64,000 bases of DNA, taken from NCBI RefSeq assembly GCF_000702325.1, contig NZ_KL370891.1, positions 580,917-644,916 of the forward strand, given 5' to 3'. The notes beneath the pieces were generated by a model. The model saw nothing but the letters and a program-made list of their open reading frames with translations, did not search any database and was not told the origin of the DNA. Of this stretch, positions 55,276-64,000 are shown one piece after another; position 1 is the first letter of the stretch, and each line of letters starts with the position of its first letter. Made by a program: the position numbers and the translations under genes. The DNA is from Thiomicrorhabdus sp. Milos-T2 (GTDB lineage: Bacteria; Pseudomonadota; Gammaproteobacteria; Thiomicrospirales; Thiomicrospiraceae).

Positions 55276-58020
55276 ATGCCTCATTCAATTGAAAAAGTGC
55301 TCAATTGGTCTCCCTTTGTTGAGAGGTTAACCCAACGTTATCCAGATTTATTAGAGTCTTCTAGTTATGAAGAAACCTGGGCTCAAGGTTCTTTGTATGA
55401 ACGAGTCTACAGCAAGGTATTTTCTGCTGAAAGTGAAGCCGAATTATTAGAGCATCTAAGGGTGCAACGTAATTGGATGATGGGGCGCATCGCTCTTAGG
55501 GATTTAATGCAACTTTCTGTTTTGGTGGAAACGGTTTCTGCAACTTCAGAATTGGCGGATGCATTAGTGAGCGCAGCCTTAGATTGGCATTATGCAAGAT
55601 TTTGTCATCGCTACGGAACACCCATAGGTCGTGAATCTGGTGAACCCCAAAAATTGATAGTTATCGGGATGGGGAAACTTGGTGGACAAGAATTAAACTT
55701 TTCTTCAGATATTGATTTGATTTTTACTTACCCAGAAGGGGGGGAGACAGAAGGAGGAGCTAAAAATATTTCTAATGATCAGTTTTTTATTCGTTTAGGG
55801 CAAGCACTAAACAAATCATTAGTAGAGGTAACTAATGATGGATTTGTTTACCGTGTCGATATGCGCTTAAGGCCTTTTGGGGATGCGGGGCCTCTCGCTG
55901 TAAACTTTTCAAGTTTAGAACATTATTATGAAATACATGGTCGAGCCTGGGAACGTTATGCCCTGGTTAAAGCTAGAGTAATGGCGGGTGATAAAAACAA
56001 GGGAGAGGAACTCTTTGAGATATTGCGTCCATTTGTCTATCGCCGTTATGTTGATTTTAGTGCAATGGATTCATTGCGTGAACTTAAACAGATGATTGTT
56101 GATCAGGTCGCTAAAAAAGGCATGGTCGACAATATAAAGTTAGGCACTGGAGGAATAAGAGAAATTGAGTTTATCGCCCAAGCCTTTCAGTTAGTGCATG
56201 GCGGTCGCGATAAAATGCTGCAAACACGCTCTTTATTGCCAACACTTAAGGTGTTGAATAAGCATGAGTTTTTAGAAAATGATGTTTATGAAAATTTAGT
56301 TGAAGCCTATCGGTTTTTAAGAACGGCTGAAAACAGATTGCAGATGTGGGGAGATCAGCAAACTCATAGTTTGCCAACAAATGATAGTCAGCAATGCTTA
56401 CTCGCAAATTCAATGGGGTTTAATGATTATTCGGCATTTTATGCGGTTTTAAATGAGCATAGGGCATTTGTTGAGTCACAATTTAAGGCTGTATTTGCAC
56501 AAGAAAAAGAGTGTGACGTGCGTGATGATATGAGTGTTTTATGGTCAAGTGAATTTAATGATTGGCATGAGTTAGAGGCTTTAGGGGTAGCTGAAGATTT
56601 AGCAAAGAGTTTAGCAAAAGCCTTAAATGATTTTAAAACATCACGTCAGATAAAAACGTTAAGCAAGGAGGGGATTGAACGCTTAGATGAAGTTATGCCT
56701 TTTATATTAAAAGCGTTAATTTCACCTAATATGAACTTAGTTACCCTGCAAAGAGTGCTGTCAGTAGTTGAATCTATTGCTAAACGAAGTGTTTACCTTG
56801 TGTTGATCAAAGAAAATTCGGAGGCATTGGAGCATCTAGTTGGGTTGTGTGAAGCAAGTGCTTGGTTGACTGAGATGTTAGTTAAATATCCTGCTTTATT
56901 AGATCAGCTATTAGATGAATGTGAGCTTTACTCACCTTTAAGAAAAGATGACTTGCAAAGTCAGGCTTTTGCGTTGTTGCAAGAGACAGGTTTAGACGAA
57001 GAAGTTTTTATGGATAAAATGCGTCAATGGCGTCATGCACAAGTCTTTAAAGTTGCAGCTGCTGATTTAATGGGGCACTTACCTTTAATGAAAGTCAGTG
57101 ATTATTTAACTTGGGTTGCTGAGGCGGTGGTTAATGTAAGTGTAGAATTTGCATGGCAATTAATGCAAAAGCGTAGTGGATTGCCCGGTGGGTTAGAGGT
57201 TAATTCGCCTAGAAACCCCTTTATGGTTTTAGGTTACGGAAAGCTTGGCGGGTTAGAGTTAGGTTTTGGCTCTGATTTGGATGTAGTTTTTGTATATCAA
57301 GGTGTGGGTTCTAGTGAGCAGACCATTAATGCTAATGGAAAAACACTAGATAATGCGATTTATTTTATACGAATGGGGCAAAAGGTTATCTCTTTGCTCT
57401 CTACGGTAATGCCTTCTGGAAGACTTTATGAAGTGGATACGCGTTTGCGTCCAAATGGTAATTCAGGCATGTTGGTTACCGATTTTAATAGTTATATGCA
57501 ATACATTGAAAACAAAGCATGGAACTGGGAGTATCAAGCGTTAGTTAGAGCGCGAGCTGTAGTGGGTGATGATGAAAGTGTTAATGCATTTGATTCTTTT
57601 AGAACCACCTTTTTAACTCAGGTTAGAGAGGTTAATTCTATTCGGCAGAGTGTTGTAGAAATGCGCCAAAAAATGAAAGATTCATTGGATAAAAGTAGTA
57701 ATTCCGTTTTTGATTTAAAGCAGGGTGAAGGCGGTATTGTGGATATTGAATTTATGATGCAGTTTTTAGTATTGTCTTATGCAAATAAATATCCTGAATT
57801 AGCCGTTTATACTGATAATGTTCGTATTTTAGAAGTGGTTGCTAAATTTGAGTTGCTCTCTGCAGAGTCTGTCTCGCAGTTAACAGAAGCTTACAAAGTT
57901 TACCGTGAAAAATACCATCGAATGGCTTTGGCAAACGAAAACCCCTTGGTTTCAAATGACAGTTTTGTAGAAAACCGTAAAGCGGTTAAAAGTGTTTGGA
58001 ATGATTTGTTTTTGACGTGA
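55276..58020 (+). CDS. glnE: Bifunctional glutamine synthetase adenylyltransferase/deadenylylase
   Basis: Adds and removes AMP on glutamine synthetase in response to glutamine and PII. The 914-aa protein has two nucleotidyltransferase domains: GMGKLGGQELNFSSDIDLIF (near residue 135) for deadenylylation and GYGKLGGLELGFGSDLDVVF (near residue 655) for adenylylation, both with intact GS-x-D-x-D type acidic residues. Its target glnA is next, convergent. ATGGAGT lies before the ATG. Confidence 0.97.
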   Translation: MPHSIEKVLNWSPFVERLTQRYPDLLESSSYEETWAQGSLYERVYSKVFSAESEAELLEHLRVQRNWMMGRIALRDLMQLSVLVETVSATSELADALVSAALDWHYARFCHRYGTPIGRESGEPQKLIVIGMGKLGGQELNFSSDIDLIFTYPEGGETEGGAKNISNDQFFIRLGQALNKSLVEVTNDGFVYRVDMRLRPFGDAGPLAVNFSSLEHYYEIHGRAWERYALVKARVMAGDKNKGEELFEILRPFVYRRYVDFSAMDSLRELKQMIVDQVAKKGMVDNIKLGTGGIREIEFIAQAFQLVHGGRDKMLQTRSLLPTLKVLNKHEFLENDVYENLVEAYRFLRTAENRLQMWGDQQTHSLPTNDSQQCLLANSMGFNDYSAFYAVLNEHRAFVESQFKAVFAQEKECDVRDDMSVLWSSEFNDWHELEALGVAEDLAKSLAKALNDFKTSRQIKTLSKEGIERLDEVMPFILKALISPNMNLVTLQRVLSVVESIAKRSVYLVLIKENSEALEHLVGLCEASAWLTEMLVKYPALLDQLLDECELYSPLRKDDLQSQAFALLQETGLDEEVFMDKMRQWRHAQVFKVAAADLMGHLPLMKVSDYLTWVAEAVVNVSVEFAWQLMQKRSGLPGGLEVNSPRNPFMVLGYGKLGGLELGFGSDLDVVFVYQGVGSSEQTINANGKTLDNAIYFIRMGQKVISLLSTVMPSGRLYEVDTRLRPNGNSGMLVTDFNSYMQYIENKAWNWEYQALVRARAVVGDDESVNAFDSFRTTFLTQVREVNSIRQSVVEMRQKMKDSLDKSSNSVFDLKQGEGGIVDIEFMMQFLVLSYANKYPELAVYTDNVRILEVVAKFELLSAESVSQLTEAYKVYREKYHRMALANENPLVSNDSFVENRKAVKSVWNDLFLT

Positions 58021-58045
58021 TTAAAGTGAAGATAAAATAGAAAGT

Positions 58046-58059
58046 TACCAGGCCTGGTA
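58046..58059. repeat. ACCAGGCCTGGT palindrome (glnE-glnA spacer)
   Basis: 14-bp dyad TACCAGGCCTGGTA with core 58047-58058, next to but distinct from the shared terminator. Confidence 0.9.
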
Positions 58060-58064
58060 GCTAT

Positions 58065-58094
58065 AAAAAAACCTGCGTAAAAGCAGGTTTTTTT
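58065..58094. terminator. Bidirectional terminator between glnE and glnA
   Basis: Stem AAAAAACCTGC / GCAGGTTTTTTT with a six-base loop (GTAAAA), between convergent genes. Confidence 0.93.
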
Positions 58095-58110
58095 GGTTAA
58101 TCCAGAAGGA

Positions 58111-59517
58111 TTAAGCTGAGTAGTACATGTCAAACTCAATAGGGTGAGTTGTTGCACGTAAACGTGTAACTTGTTCCATTTTAAGATCAATATATGAATC
58201 AATTGCATCGTCAGAGAATACACCACCCATTTTCAAGAACTCACGATCTTCATCAAGAGCATCAAGAGCTTCTTCTAAAGAAGCACATACTGTGTTGTAT
58301 TCAGCTTCTTCTTCAGGAGTAAGGTCATATAGATCTTTCTCTGAAGGTTCACCTGGTTCAATTTTGTTAATAATACCGTCAAGACCAGCCATTAATGAAG
58401 CAGCGAATGCTAGATATGGGTTAGCTGTTGGATCTGGGAAACGTAATTCAACACGACGTGAACGCTCTGAAGGAGCGTAAGGAATACGGATTGAAGAAGA
58501 ACGGTTTTTACCAGAGTAAGCAATCAGTACAGGAGCTTCAAAACCAGGGACTAAACGCTTGTAAGAGTTTGTACCAGGGTTAGTAAAAGCGTTAAGTGCA
58601 CGAGCATGCTTCATTAAACCACCAATGTACCATAGTGCTTCTTGAGAAAGACCAGAGTAAACATCACCAGCAAAGATGTTTTTACCACCTTTAGATAAAG
58701 ACATATTAATGTGCATACCAGTACCGTTATCACCAACAATTGGTTTAGGCATGAATGTCGCTGTTTTACCAAGTGCATGACATGTGTTGTGCACAGCATA
58801 TTTAAGAATCTGAACTTCATCAGCTTTAGCTGTAAGCGTGTTACCAGCAACGGCTAATTCACACTGTCCACCAGCAGCAACTTCGTGGTGATGAGCTTCA
58901 AGTTCAAGTCCCATTGCTTCTGCCATGGCACAAATGTCAGCACGAACTTCGTGTAGTTGATCTACAGGAGGAACAGGGAAGTAACCACCTTTAACTGAAG
59001 GGCGGTGACCCATGTTTCCACCTTCAAGTTCACGAGCCGCTTCCCAAGAAGATTCACCAGAATCTAACTTAACGAAACAACCCGACATGTCTTCACCCCA
59101 TTGAACGTTGTCAAAGATGAAAAATTCAGGTTCAGGACCAAAGAATGCAGAATCAGCTACACCAGTAGAAGAAAGGTAAGCTTCTGCTTTCTTAGCAATA
59201 CCGCGAGGGTCTTTATCATATGATTCCATTGTTGCTGGAGAAACAATCATCATGCGAATAATGATAGTAGAATCATTGGTGAAAGGGTCAAGATATGCGC
59301 CGTCAGTTTGCGGGATTAATAGCATATCTGAATCATTAATGCCTTTCCAACCTTCAATTGATGAACCATCAAAAGTTTCACCATCGGTAAAGAAATCTTC
59401 GTCTACTTTTGATGCAGGGATGGTTACGTGTTGTTCTTTACCGTGTGTATCAGTAAAGCGTAAATCTGCCCATTTAACATCATTCTCTTTGATCATATCT
59501 AAAATAGCTTGTGGCAT
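58111..59517 (-). CDS. glnA: Type I glutamine synthetase
   Basis: Makes glutamine from glutamate, ammonia and ATP. The 468-aa protein has the beta-grasp start, [17 protein letters not shown], the ATP region [17 protein letters not shown], the glutamate-binding segment [11 protein letters not shown] and the adenylylation loop DLYDLTPEE (Tyr near residue 400), so it should be a GlnE substrate. A sigma-54 promoter lies upstream. It starts [30 protein letters not shown]. Confidence 0.98.
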   Translation of the reverse strand: MPQAILDMIKENDVKWADLRFTDTHGKEQHVTIPASKVDEDFFTDGETFDGSSIEGWKGINDSDMLLIPQTDGAYLDPFTNDSTIIIRMMIVSPATMESYDKDPRGIAKKAEAYLSSTGVADSAFFGPEPEFFIFDNVQWGEDMSGCFVKLDSGESSWEAARELEGGNMGHRPSVKGGYFPVPPVDQLHEVRADICAMAEAMGLELEAHHHEVAAGGQCELAVAGNTLTAKADEVQILKYAVHNTCHALGKTATFMPKPIVGDNGTGMHINMSLSKGGKNIFAGDVYSGLSQEALWYIGGLMKHARALNAFTNPGTNSYKRLVPGFEAPVLIAYSGKNRSSSIRIPYAPSERSRRVELRFPDPTANPYLAFAASLMAGLDGIINKIEPGEPSEKDLYDLTPEEEAEYNTVCASLEEALDALDEDREFLKMGGVFSDDAIDSYIDLKMEQVTRLRATTHPIEFDMYYSA

Positions 59518-59569
59518 TTTTTAGTCCTTTTTTCAGCTGTGAAAATAAAAAATTAACAGAAGAGATAAT

Positions 59570-59585
59570 AGCGTGAACTGTGCCA
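59570..59585 (-). promoter_or_regulatory. Sigma-54 promoter of glnA
   Basis: On the minus strand TGGCACAGTTCACGCT has the -24 GG and -12 GC with exactly ten bases between them, about 53 nt upstream of the glnA ATG. Confidence 0.75.
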
Positions 59586-59690
59586 GTATTCCAATTATTT
59601 TTATTAATCTTCTAATTTCTTTAGTTTTCAATGGCTTGACATTTTTAGATGAATTTATGGGTGAGATTTTTGGTTTTCAAAAGATTTTTT

Positions 59691-59719
59691 TGGTGCATGC
59701 TAATGAAAGGTATGGTGCA
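59691..59719 (-). promoter_or_regulatory. Possible NtrC enhancer half-sites for glnA
   Basis: Two direct TGGTGCA copies (59691-59697 and 59713-59719) are 22 bp apart, i.e. about two helical turns, 105-150 bp upstream of the sigma-54 promoter. They match half of the NtrC site (TGCACC-N4-TGGTGCA type); full dyads are not present. Confidence 0.45.
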
Positions 59720-59776
59720 AAAATGAGGTTTTGAATTGCATTTAAGTCTTATTTTTTAAATTGATGCCATTAAAAT

Positions 59777-59794
59777 ATTACAGTTTTATGACAA
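59777..59794 (-). promoter_or_regulatory. Pho box on the minus strand
   Basis: On the minus strand TTGTCATAAAACTGTAAT differs from the PhoB box consensus (CTGTCATAWAWCTGTMAY) at one position. It faces glnA, about 190 bp upstream of the glnA sigma-54 promoter. Confidence 0.7.
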
Positions 59795-59826
59795 AGATAA
59801 AGCTTAATTTTTTCAAATAAAATTTA

Positions 59827-59860
59827 ATGTCATTTTAACGTCATATAGCTTTGTTAATAT
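59827..59860 (+). promoter_or_regulatory. PhoB-activated promoter of pstC
   Basis: Pho box 59827-59844: 7-mers ATGTCAT and ACGTCAT separated by TTTA. A -10-like TAATAT lies at 59855-59860, ten bases after the box, the normal spacing for PhoB-dependent promoters that lack a -35. Transcription would start near 59867, downstream of the longest possible start codon of the pstC frame. Confidence 0.75.
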
Positions 59861-59952
59861 TCTTCATAAATTTATTTATATGGATTCACTTAAGGTTAGT
59901 TTTTACTTTGCTTAATGTGAAAAGCATCGCTCTTAAAGAAGGTTGGATTTTT

Positions 59953-62226
59953 ATGTCAACAACAATTCAAAATAAGTTAGACGCAGTTCTAAGTGGCCCA
60001 GCGTTTGAAAAGCGTATTCGCCGTAGGAATATGGCGAATACGATTTCAAAATACGGGATCTCAACAGGCGGAATCAGTGTTATCTTTGCTGTTTTGCTCA
60101 TTATGTTTTTCTTAATGTATGTGGTTATACCGTTGTTTATTCCACCTACCATTGAAAAGAACACAAGTTATTCAGTACCAGGTGGAACAGTAGAAAAGTC
60201 ACTTTATTATGGTGTAGATGAATATCAATCTTCGGCAATAAGATTTACTCAATCAGGTAAGTTGATTGGATTTACCCTTGCGGATGGTGAAATTAACTTT
60301 ACAGATGCTTTACCTTTGAATGGTGCAAAAATCACTTCTTTTACCGTTGTTAATGAACTTGATCACATCATCGCTTTGGGGCTTTCAAGTGGTCAAATAC
60401 TTTTTGCTAAATATGGTTATAAAGTAAGTTATCCAAATGATGTTAGAACGATTACGCCAGAAGTCACTTATCCTTTTGGAGAAGAACCGTTACAAGTGAC
60501 AGATACAGAAATTACAAGTTTAGCGGTTAAAAGCTCTGATTCTGAAGTTCGCATAGCCTATCAAGTTAAAGGCTCAAATCAGATAGCGATAAAACAATAC
60601 ACTAAAACTGAGTCAATGCTAACCGATGATGTCACTTTAGAGCTTGATCGTGAATCTAAGGTTTCAACTACTAGCGATGTTAAATGGTTGAAAATTGATA
60701 CCAGTGGAAGAAATCTTTACCTGATTTCTAAACAAGGCACAACTGATTATTATGATATTTCTAATCTAGAATCACCAAGCCTAGTACAGCATGTTAGTTT
60801 GTTAGCTGATAGTGAAAAGCCAACAGTCATTCGTTTTTTATTAGGTGACTATTCTTTAATGATAGGAACGGATAAGGGAAATATATATCAATGGTTTCCT
60901 GTTCGTGATGAGCAAAATGAATTTTCCTTAAAAGAAATACGTAAGTTTTCAGTGTCTGAATCGGCCATTAAATCAATTGGGATAGAATTGGCTCGTAAAG
61001 GTTTTGCAGCTACCGATGAAAATGGCCAATTTCATCTACTTCATTCAACATCTGAACGTAACTTAGGTTCTCGCTCAGTGGTAGAGGGTCAAGCGGCTGG
61101 AATGGTCACGATTTCACCACGAGCAGATGGGGCCATTGTTGAATCGGCTAATGGTCAGTTAGTACATTTTGAAATTGATAATGAACACCCTGATGTTTCA
61201 TTTAAAAGTTTGTGGGGCAAAGTTTGGTATGAAGGTTATGAAGAGCCAACTTATACTTGGCAGTCTTCATCAGCAAGTTCAGACTTTGAACCTAAGTTCT
61301 CTTTAATGCCTTTAACCTTCGGTACAATTAAAGCGGCATTATACTCAATGATATTTGCAGTTCCGATTGCGATTTTAGCCGCAATTTATACTGCTTTCTT
61401 TATGGATAAAGCAACACGTCAATGGGTAAAACCTTCGGTAGAGATGATTGAAGCTTTACCAACTGTTATTTTAGGTTTTCTTGCAGGACTTTGGCTTGCT
61501 CCTTATATGGAGACGCACTTGGCAGGCTTTTTTGCGATATTAGTCGTTTTACCCGTCGGTATTATCTTATTTGGTTATATGTGGTCAAGGTTACCTGAAA
61601 ATATTCGCTTAATGATTCCGGTAGGCAGGCGTGCTGTTTTAATGATGCCGGTGATTATCTTTTTAGGTTGGTTCTCCTTGCAGTTAAGTGGTCCTATTGA
61701 AAATGTTATGTTTGATGGCAATATGCGTCACTGGTTAACAGCATCAGCAGGTATTGATTTTGACCAACGAAACGCAATGGTTATTGGTTTTGCAATGGGG
61801 TTTGCTTTAATTCCAACAATCTTTTCTGTAACGGAAGATGCTATTTACAATGTACCTAGTTATCTGGTTAATGGTTCTTTAGCCCTAGGTGCGAGTGGCT
61901 GGCAAACTTTGGTGGGTGTGGTTTTACCTACCGCAAGTCCGGGTATATTCTCAGCTATCATGCTTGGTTTTGGACGAGGAGTGGGGGAGACCATGATTGT
62001 GTTAATGGCCTCAGGTAATACCCCATTAATGGAAGTGAATATTTTTGAAGGGATGAGAACGCTATCAGCTAACTTAGCTGTGGAAATGCCTGAAGCAGAA
62101 GTCTTAAGTTCACATTATCGAGTTTTATTCTTAGCAGGCCTGGTATTGTTTATCTTTACCTTTATTTTTAATACCTTAGCGGAAGTTGTTCGTCAACGTA
62201 TGCGCCGTAAATATGGTTCATTATAG
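59953..62226 (+). CDS. pstC: Phosphate ABC transporter permease PstC (long form)
   Basis: One of two membrane subunits of the high-affinity phosphate importer. From ATG 59953 it is 757 aa. After a first helix (about 36-60) there is a large domain of about 380 residues with repeated beta-strand segments resembling a propeller, then the permease domain from about 465 with the EAA loop LALGASGWQTLVGVVLPTASPGIFSA. The frame is open to 59851, but that start lies inside the PhoB-type promoter, so the shorter form is preferred. It is 11 nt before pstA. Confidence 0.92.
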   Translation: MSTTIQNKLDAVLSGPAFEKRIRRRNMANTISKYGISTGGISVIFAVLLIMFFLMYVVIPLFIPPTIEKNTSYSVPGGTVEKSLYYGVDEYQSSAIRFTQSGKLIGFTLADGEINFTDALPLNGAKITSFTVVNELDHIIALGLSSGQILFAKYGYKVSYPNDVRTITPEVTYPFGEEPLQVTDTEITSLAVKSSDSEVRIAYQVKGSNQIAIKQYTKTESMLTDDVTLELDRESKVSTTSDVKWLKIDTSGRNLYLISKQGTTDYYDISNLESPSLVQHVSLLADSEKPTVIRFLLGDYSLMIGTDKGNIYQWFPVRDEQNEFSLKEIRKFSVSESAIKSIGIELARKGFAATDENGQFHLLHSTSERNLGSRSVVEGQAAGMVTISPRADGAIVESANGQLVHFEIDNEHPDVSFKSLWGKVWYEGYEEPTYTWQSSSASSDFEPKFSLMPLTFGTIKAALYSMIFAVPIAILAAIYTAFFMDKATRQWVKPSVEMIEALPTVILGFLAGLWLAPYMETHLAGFFAILVVLPVGIILFGYMWSRLPENIRLMIPVGRRAVLMMPVIIFLGWFSLQLSGPIENVMFDGNMRHWLTASAGIDFDQRNAMVIGFAMGFALIPTIFSVTEDAIYNVPSYLVNGSLALGASGWQTLVGVVLPTASPGIFSAIMLGFGRGVGETMIVLMASGNTPLMEVNIFEGMRTLSANLAVEMPEAEVLSSHYRVLFLAGLVLFIFTFIFNTLAEVVRQRMRRKYGSL

Positions 62227-62237
62227 GAGACATTGAG

Positions 62238-63878
62238 ATGAAAGAATGGTTTAACAAAGGCGAACACTGGATATGGATGAGTTCGGCCATGGTTAGTATC
62301 AGTGTGGTTCTAGTCATTGGATTGATGGGAATGATTACCTACAAAGGCGGGATACACTTTTGGCCACACGCGGTTTATGAAGTTCATCTAGATCAAAATG
62401 GTCAAAAAGAGACTATTGTTGGAGAACTTCATGATGAAAAAACCGGACATGCAACTGACCCCATTTCAGGAGTGGAAACACCGGTTGATCAATATCTTTT
62501 CAAAGTGGGTAACCGTGATGTTTATGGTATTGATTTTAGATGGGTTAACAGTAATGTTCTCGATGGTGGAGTAGATAAACTATCCAAAGATGTTTTAGTT
62601 GTAGAACGTTATGAATACGGTAATGTTTATGGACACCTTATTAGTGCGAAACTTGGAGAAAAAACACTAAATAATCAAAATGATTTATTAGCGTTAATTA
62701 ACCAACAAGTAGATAAAAGTACCGAAATACGCTCACAAATTCGCCATATCGAAAAAATTGAGATTGGTAAGGTTAACTATGAAATTGAGCAACTACGTTT
62801 TGAAGAGAAAAAACTGCGTTTAAAGAATGAATTCACACCAGAAGATGCTGCAAGAATTGATGAGGAACGTTCATTATTACAAACACAATTTAAGGAATTT
62901 CAAAAACAAACTGCGGTGTTATATAAGCAATTAAATGGTTTTGGAAGTATTACCGTTGAAATTAGTGGCGGTCAAAAACTGACGATTCCACTTAAAAAGA
63001 TTGTGAGTTTGTGGCAACCAAATAATATGAACTTTATTGAAAAGATTGGTTTTTTCGGCCATTCGGTTAAAAGTTTTTTATTAGACGATCCGCGTGAAGC
63101 CAATACCGAAGGGGGGGTGTTCCCTGCCATGATTGGTACCATCACGATGGTTTTACTGATGACTATCTTTGTAACTCCAATGGGGGTTATTGCAGCTATC
63201 TATATGAGTGAATACGCTAAAGATGGGTTTATGTTAAGAATTGTTAGAATCTCAATCAATAACTTGGCTGGAGTTCCTTCAATTGTATTTGGTATTTTTG
63301 GTTTAGGCTTTTTTGTTTATATCTTAGGGGGCTCAATAGATGAGCTTTTCTATGACTATGCTTTACCTAGCCCCACATTTGGAACTCCTGGTTTATTATG
63401 GGCGGCATTAACCATGGCGTTGTTAACCTTACCCGTTGTGATTGTGTCTACAGAAGAAGGTTTGTCTCGTATTCCACGTTCGCTTAGAGAGGGTGGTTTG
63501 GCCTTGGGAGCAACCAAGTTTGAAACCATTATGAAAATCGTTTTACCAATGGCGACTCCGGCAATTATGACAGGGCTTATTTTAGCTATTGCACGAGCTG
63601 CGGGTGAAGTAGCGCCATTAATGTTGGTTGGTGTGGTTAAACTTGCTCCTGAATTACCGGTTGATTCAATTGCCCCATTTCTTCATTTAGATCGTAAGTT
63701 TATGCATTTAGGTTTCCATATTTATGATGTTGGTTTCCAAAGCCCTAACGTAGAAGCTTCGCAGCCATTGCTATATGCAACATCATTATTGCTTGTCATT
63801 ATTATTGTTGGATTAAATATTGGTGCAATTTCTATCCGTAACCGTTTACGTGAGAAATATAAGGCTTTAGAACACTAA
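62238..63878 (+). CDS. pstA: Phosphate ABC transporter permease PstA (long form)
   Basis: Second permease subunit. The 546-aa protein has a first helix (about 14-36), an extracytoplasmic insert of about 220 residues with a predicted coiled coil (about 155-235), and the permease domain from about 290 with EAA loop LALGATKFETIMKIVLPMATPAIMTG. GGAGACATTGAG precedes the ATG. pstB is expected next but is not within the window. Confidence 0.94.
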   Translation: MKEWFNKGEHWIWMSSAMVSISVVLVIGLMGMITYKGGIHFWPHAVYEVHLDQNGQKETIVGELHDEKTGHATDPISGVETPVDQYLFKVGNRDVYGIDFRWVNSNVLDGGVDKLSKDVLVVERYEYGNVYGHLISAKLGEKTLNNQNDLLALINQQVDKSTEIRSQIRHIEKIEIGKVNYEIEQLRFEEKKLRLKNEFTPEDAARIDEERSLLQTQFKEFQKQTAVLYKQLNGFGSITVEISGGQKLTIPLKKIVSLWQPNNMNFIEKIGFFGHSVKSFLLDDPREANTEGGVFPAMIGTITMVLLMTIFVTPMGVIAAIYMSEYAKDGFMLRIVRISINNLAGVPSIVFGIFGLGFFVYILGGSIDELFYDYALPSPTFGTPGLLWAALTMALLTLPVVIVSTEEGLSRIPRSLREGGLALGATKFETIMKIVLPMATPAIMTGLILAIARAAGEVAPLMLVGVVKLAPELPVDSIAPFLHLDRKFMHLGFHIYDVGFQSPNVEASQPLLYATSLLLVIIIVGLNIGAISIRNRLREKYKALEH

Positions 63879-64000
63879 TTAAACTGATATTACATTGAGT
63901 AAAGACCAAAAATTAGAACGGCTTTCTATTTTGTTCTATTCATTGGTGTAAGGGCTTTTAAGAAATATTAAAAATTCAAATTGATGTAAGTGTCATGAAT
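63879..64000. other. End of window after pstA, no complete gene
   Basis: AT-rich, with no terminator hairpin, which fits continuation into further pst genes. An ATG at 63995 could be a start, but only two codons are visible and the ribosome site is weak. Confidence 0.4.

Noticed and set aside
59851-59952. Upstream start of pstC
   Set aside because: It overlaps the -10 box of the PhoB-type promoter, and the extra 34 residues look like translated leader; ATG 59953 fits better.

Overview
The window is about 64 kb of a low-GC gammaproteobacterial chromosome. Gene content and order suggest a sulfur-oxidising Thiomicrospira / Hydrogenovibrio / Thiomicrorhabdus-type organism (Thiotrichales). That placement is inferred from proteobacterial operon orders, a cytochrome bc1 complex, GlnE-controlled glutamine synthetase and AT-rich codon use; no rRNA is present to confirm it. 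Almost everything is core genome. I see no prophage, no CRISPR array and no intact insertion sequence.

Layout. 1-1.4 kb: end of a ycjX-like gene, ycjF-like gene and a hypothetical gene. 1.75-1.95 kb: tRNA-Val and tRNA-Leu on the minus strand behind a consensus promoter. 2.2-9.7 kb: queA, tgt, yajC, secD, secF and prfC (queuosine synthesis, protein export, translation termination). 9.9-16.4 kb, minus strand: OmpA-like lipoprotein, mgtE, hpf and the LPS-transport block lptB-lptA-lptC-kdsC-yrbG. 17.5-26.1 kb: mlaFEDCB, a YadG/YadH-type ABC exporter, ibaG, murA, hisG, hisD. 26.4-30.6 kb: NIF3 family protein, petABC (bc1 complex), a YefM-YoeB toxin-antitoxin pair. 30.7-39.8 kb: radA, a FadL-type porin, DoxX, a soluble hybrid histidine kinase, suhB, a corB/corC-like gene and a ypjD-like gene. 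40.6-46.4 kb: ffh, rpsP-rimM-trmD-rplS, xerD, dsbC. 46.7-52.3 kb: SH3-domain protein, valS, a lone flagellin, a hypothetical gene and a FliL-like protein. 52.6-63.9 kb: a nutrient-response block with amtB-glnK, a membrane methyltransferase, glnE, glnA, pstC and pstA.

Regulation readable from the DNA. Sigma-54-type promoters lie before glnK and glnA. Between glnA and pstC there are two Pho boxes pointing in opposite directions, the second at the expected distance from a -10 box for pstC. Strong sigma-70 promoters precede the tRNA pair, the OmpA-like lipoprotein and the rpsP operon. Many operons end in clear hairpin-plus-T-run terminators.

Two repeat systems are the most interesting content. 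(1) A short palindrome, core CAGGCCTG and full form ACCAGGCCTGGT, occurs 26 times, about once per 2.5 kb. Twelve copies are intergenic, all full-length, and the dyad often extends to 16-28 bp. Fourteen are inside genes, where they sit in only two reading frames. The density is far above chance and resembles a highly iterated palindrome or a DNA-uptake sequence. (2) A 159-bp non-coding element with 17-bp terminal inverted repeats has four full-length copies, three of them flanked by 5-bp target duplications, plus several decayed relics. It is a MITE-like family whose transposase is not in the window. A separate 153-bp inverted-repeat element lies after dsbC.
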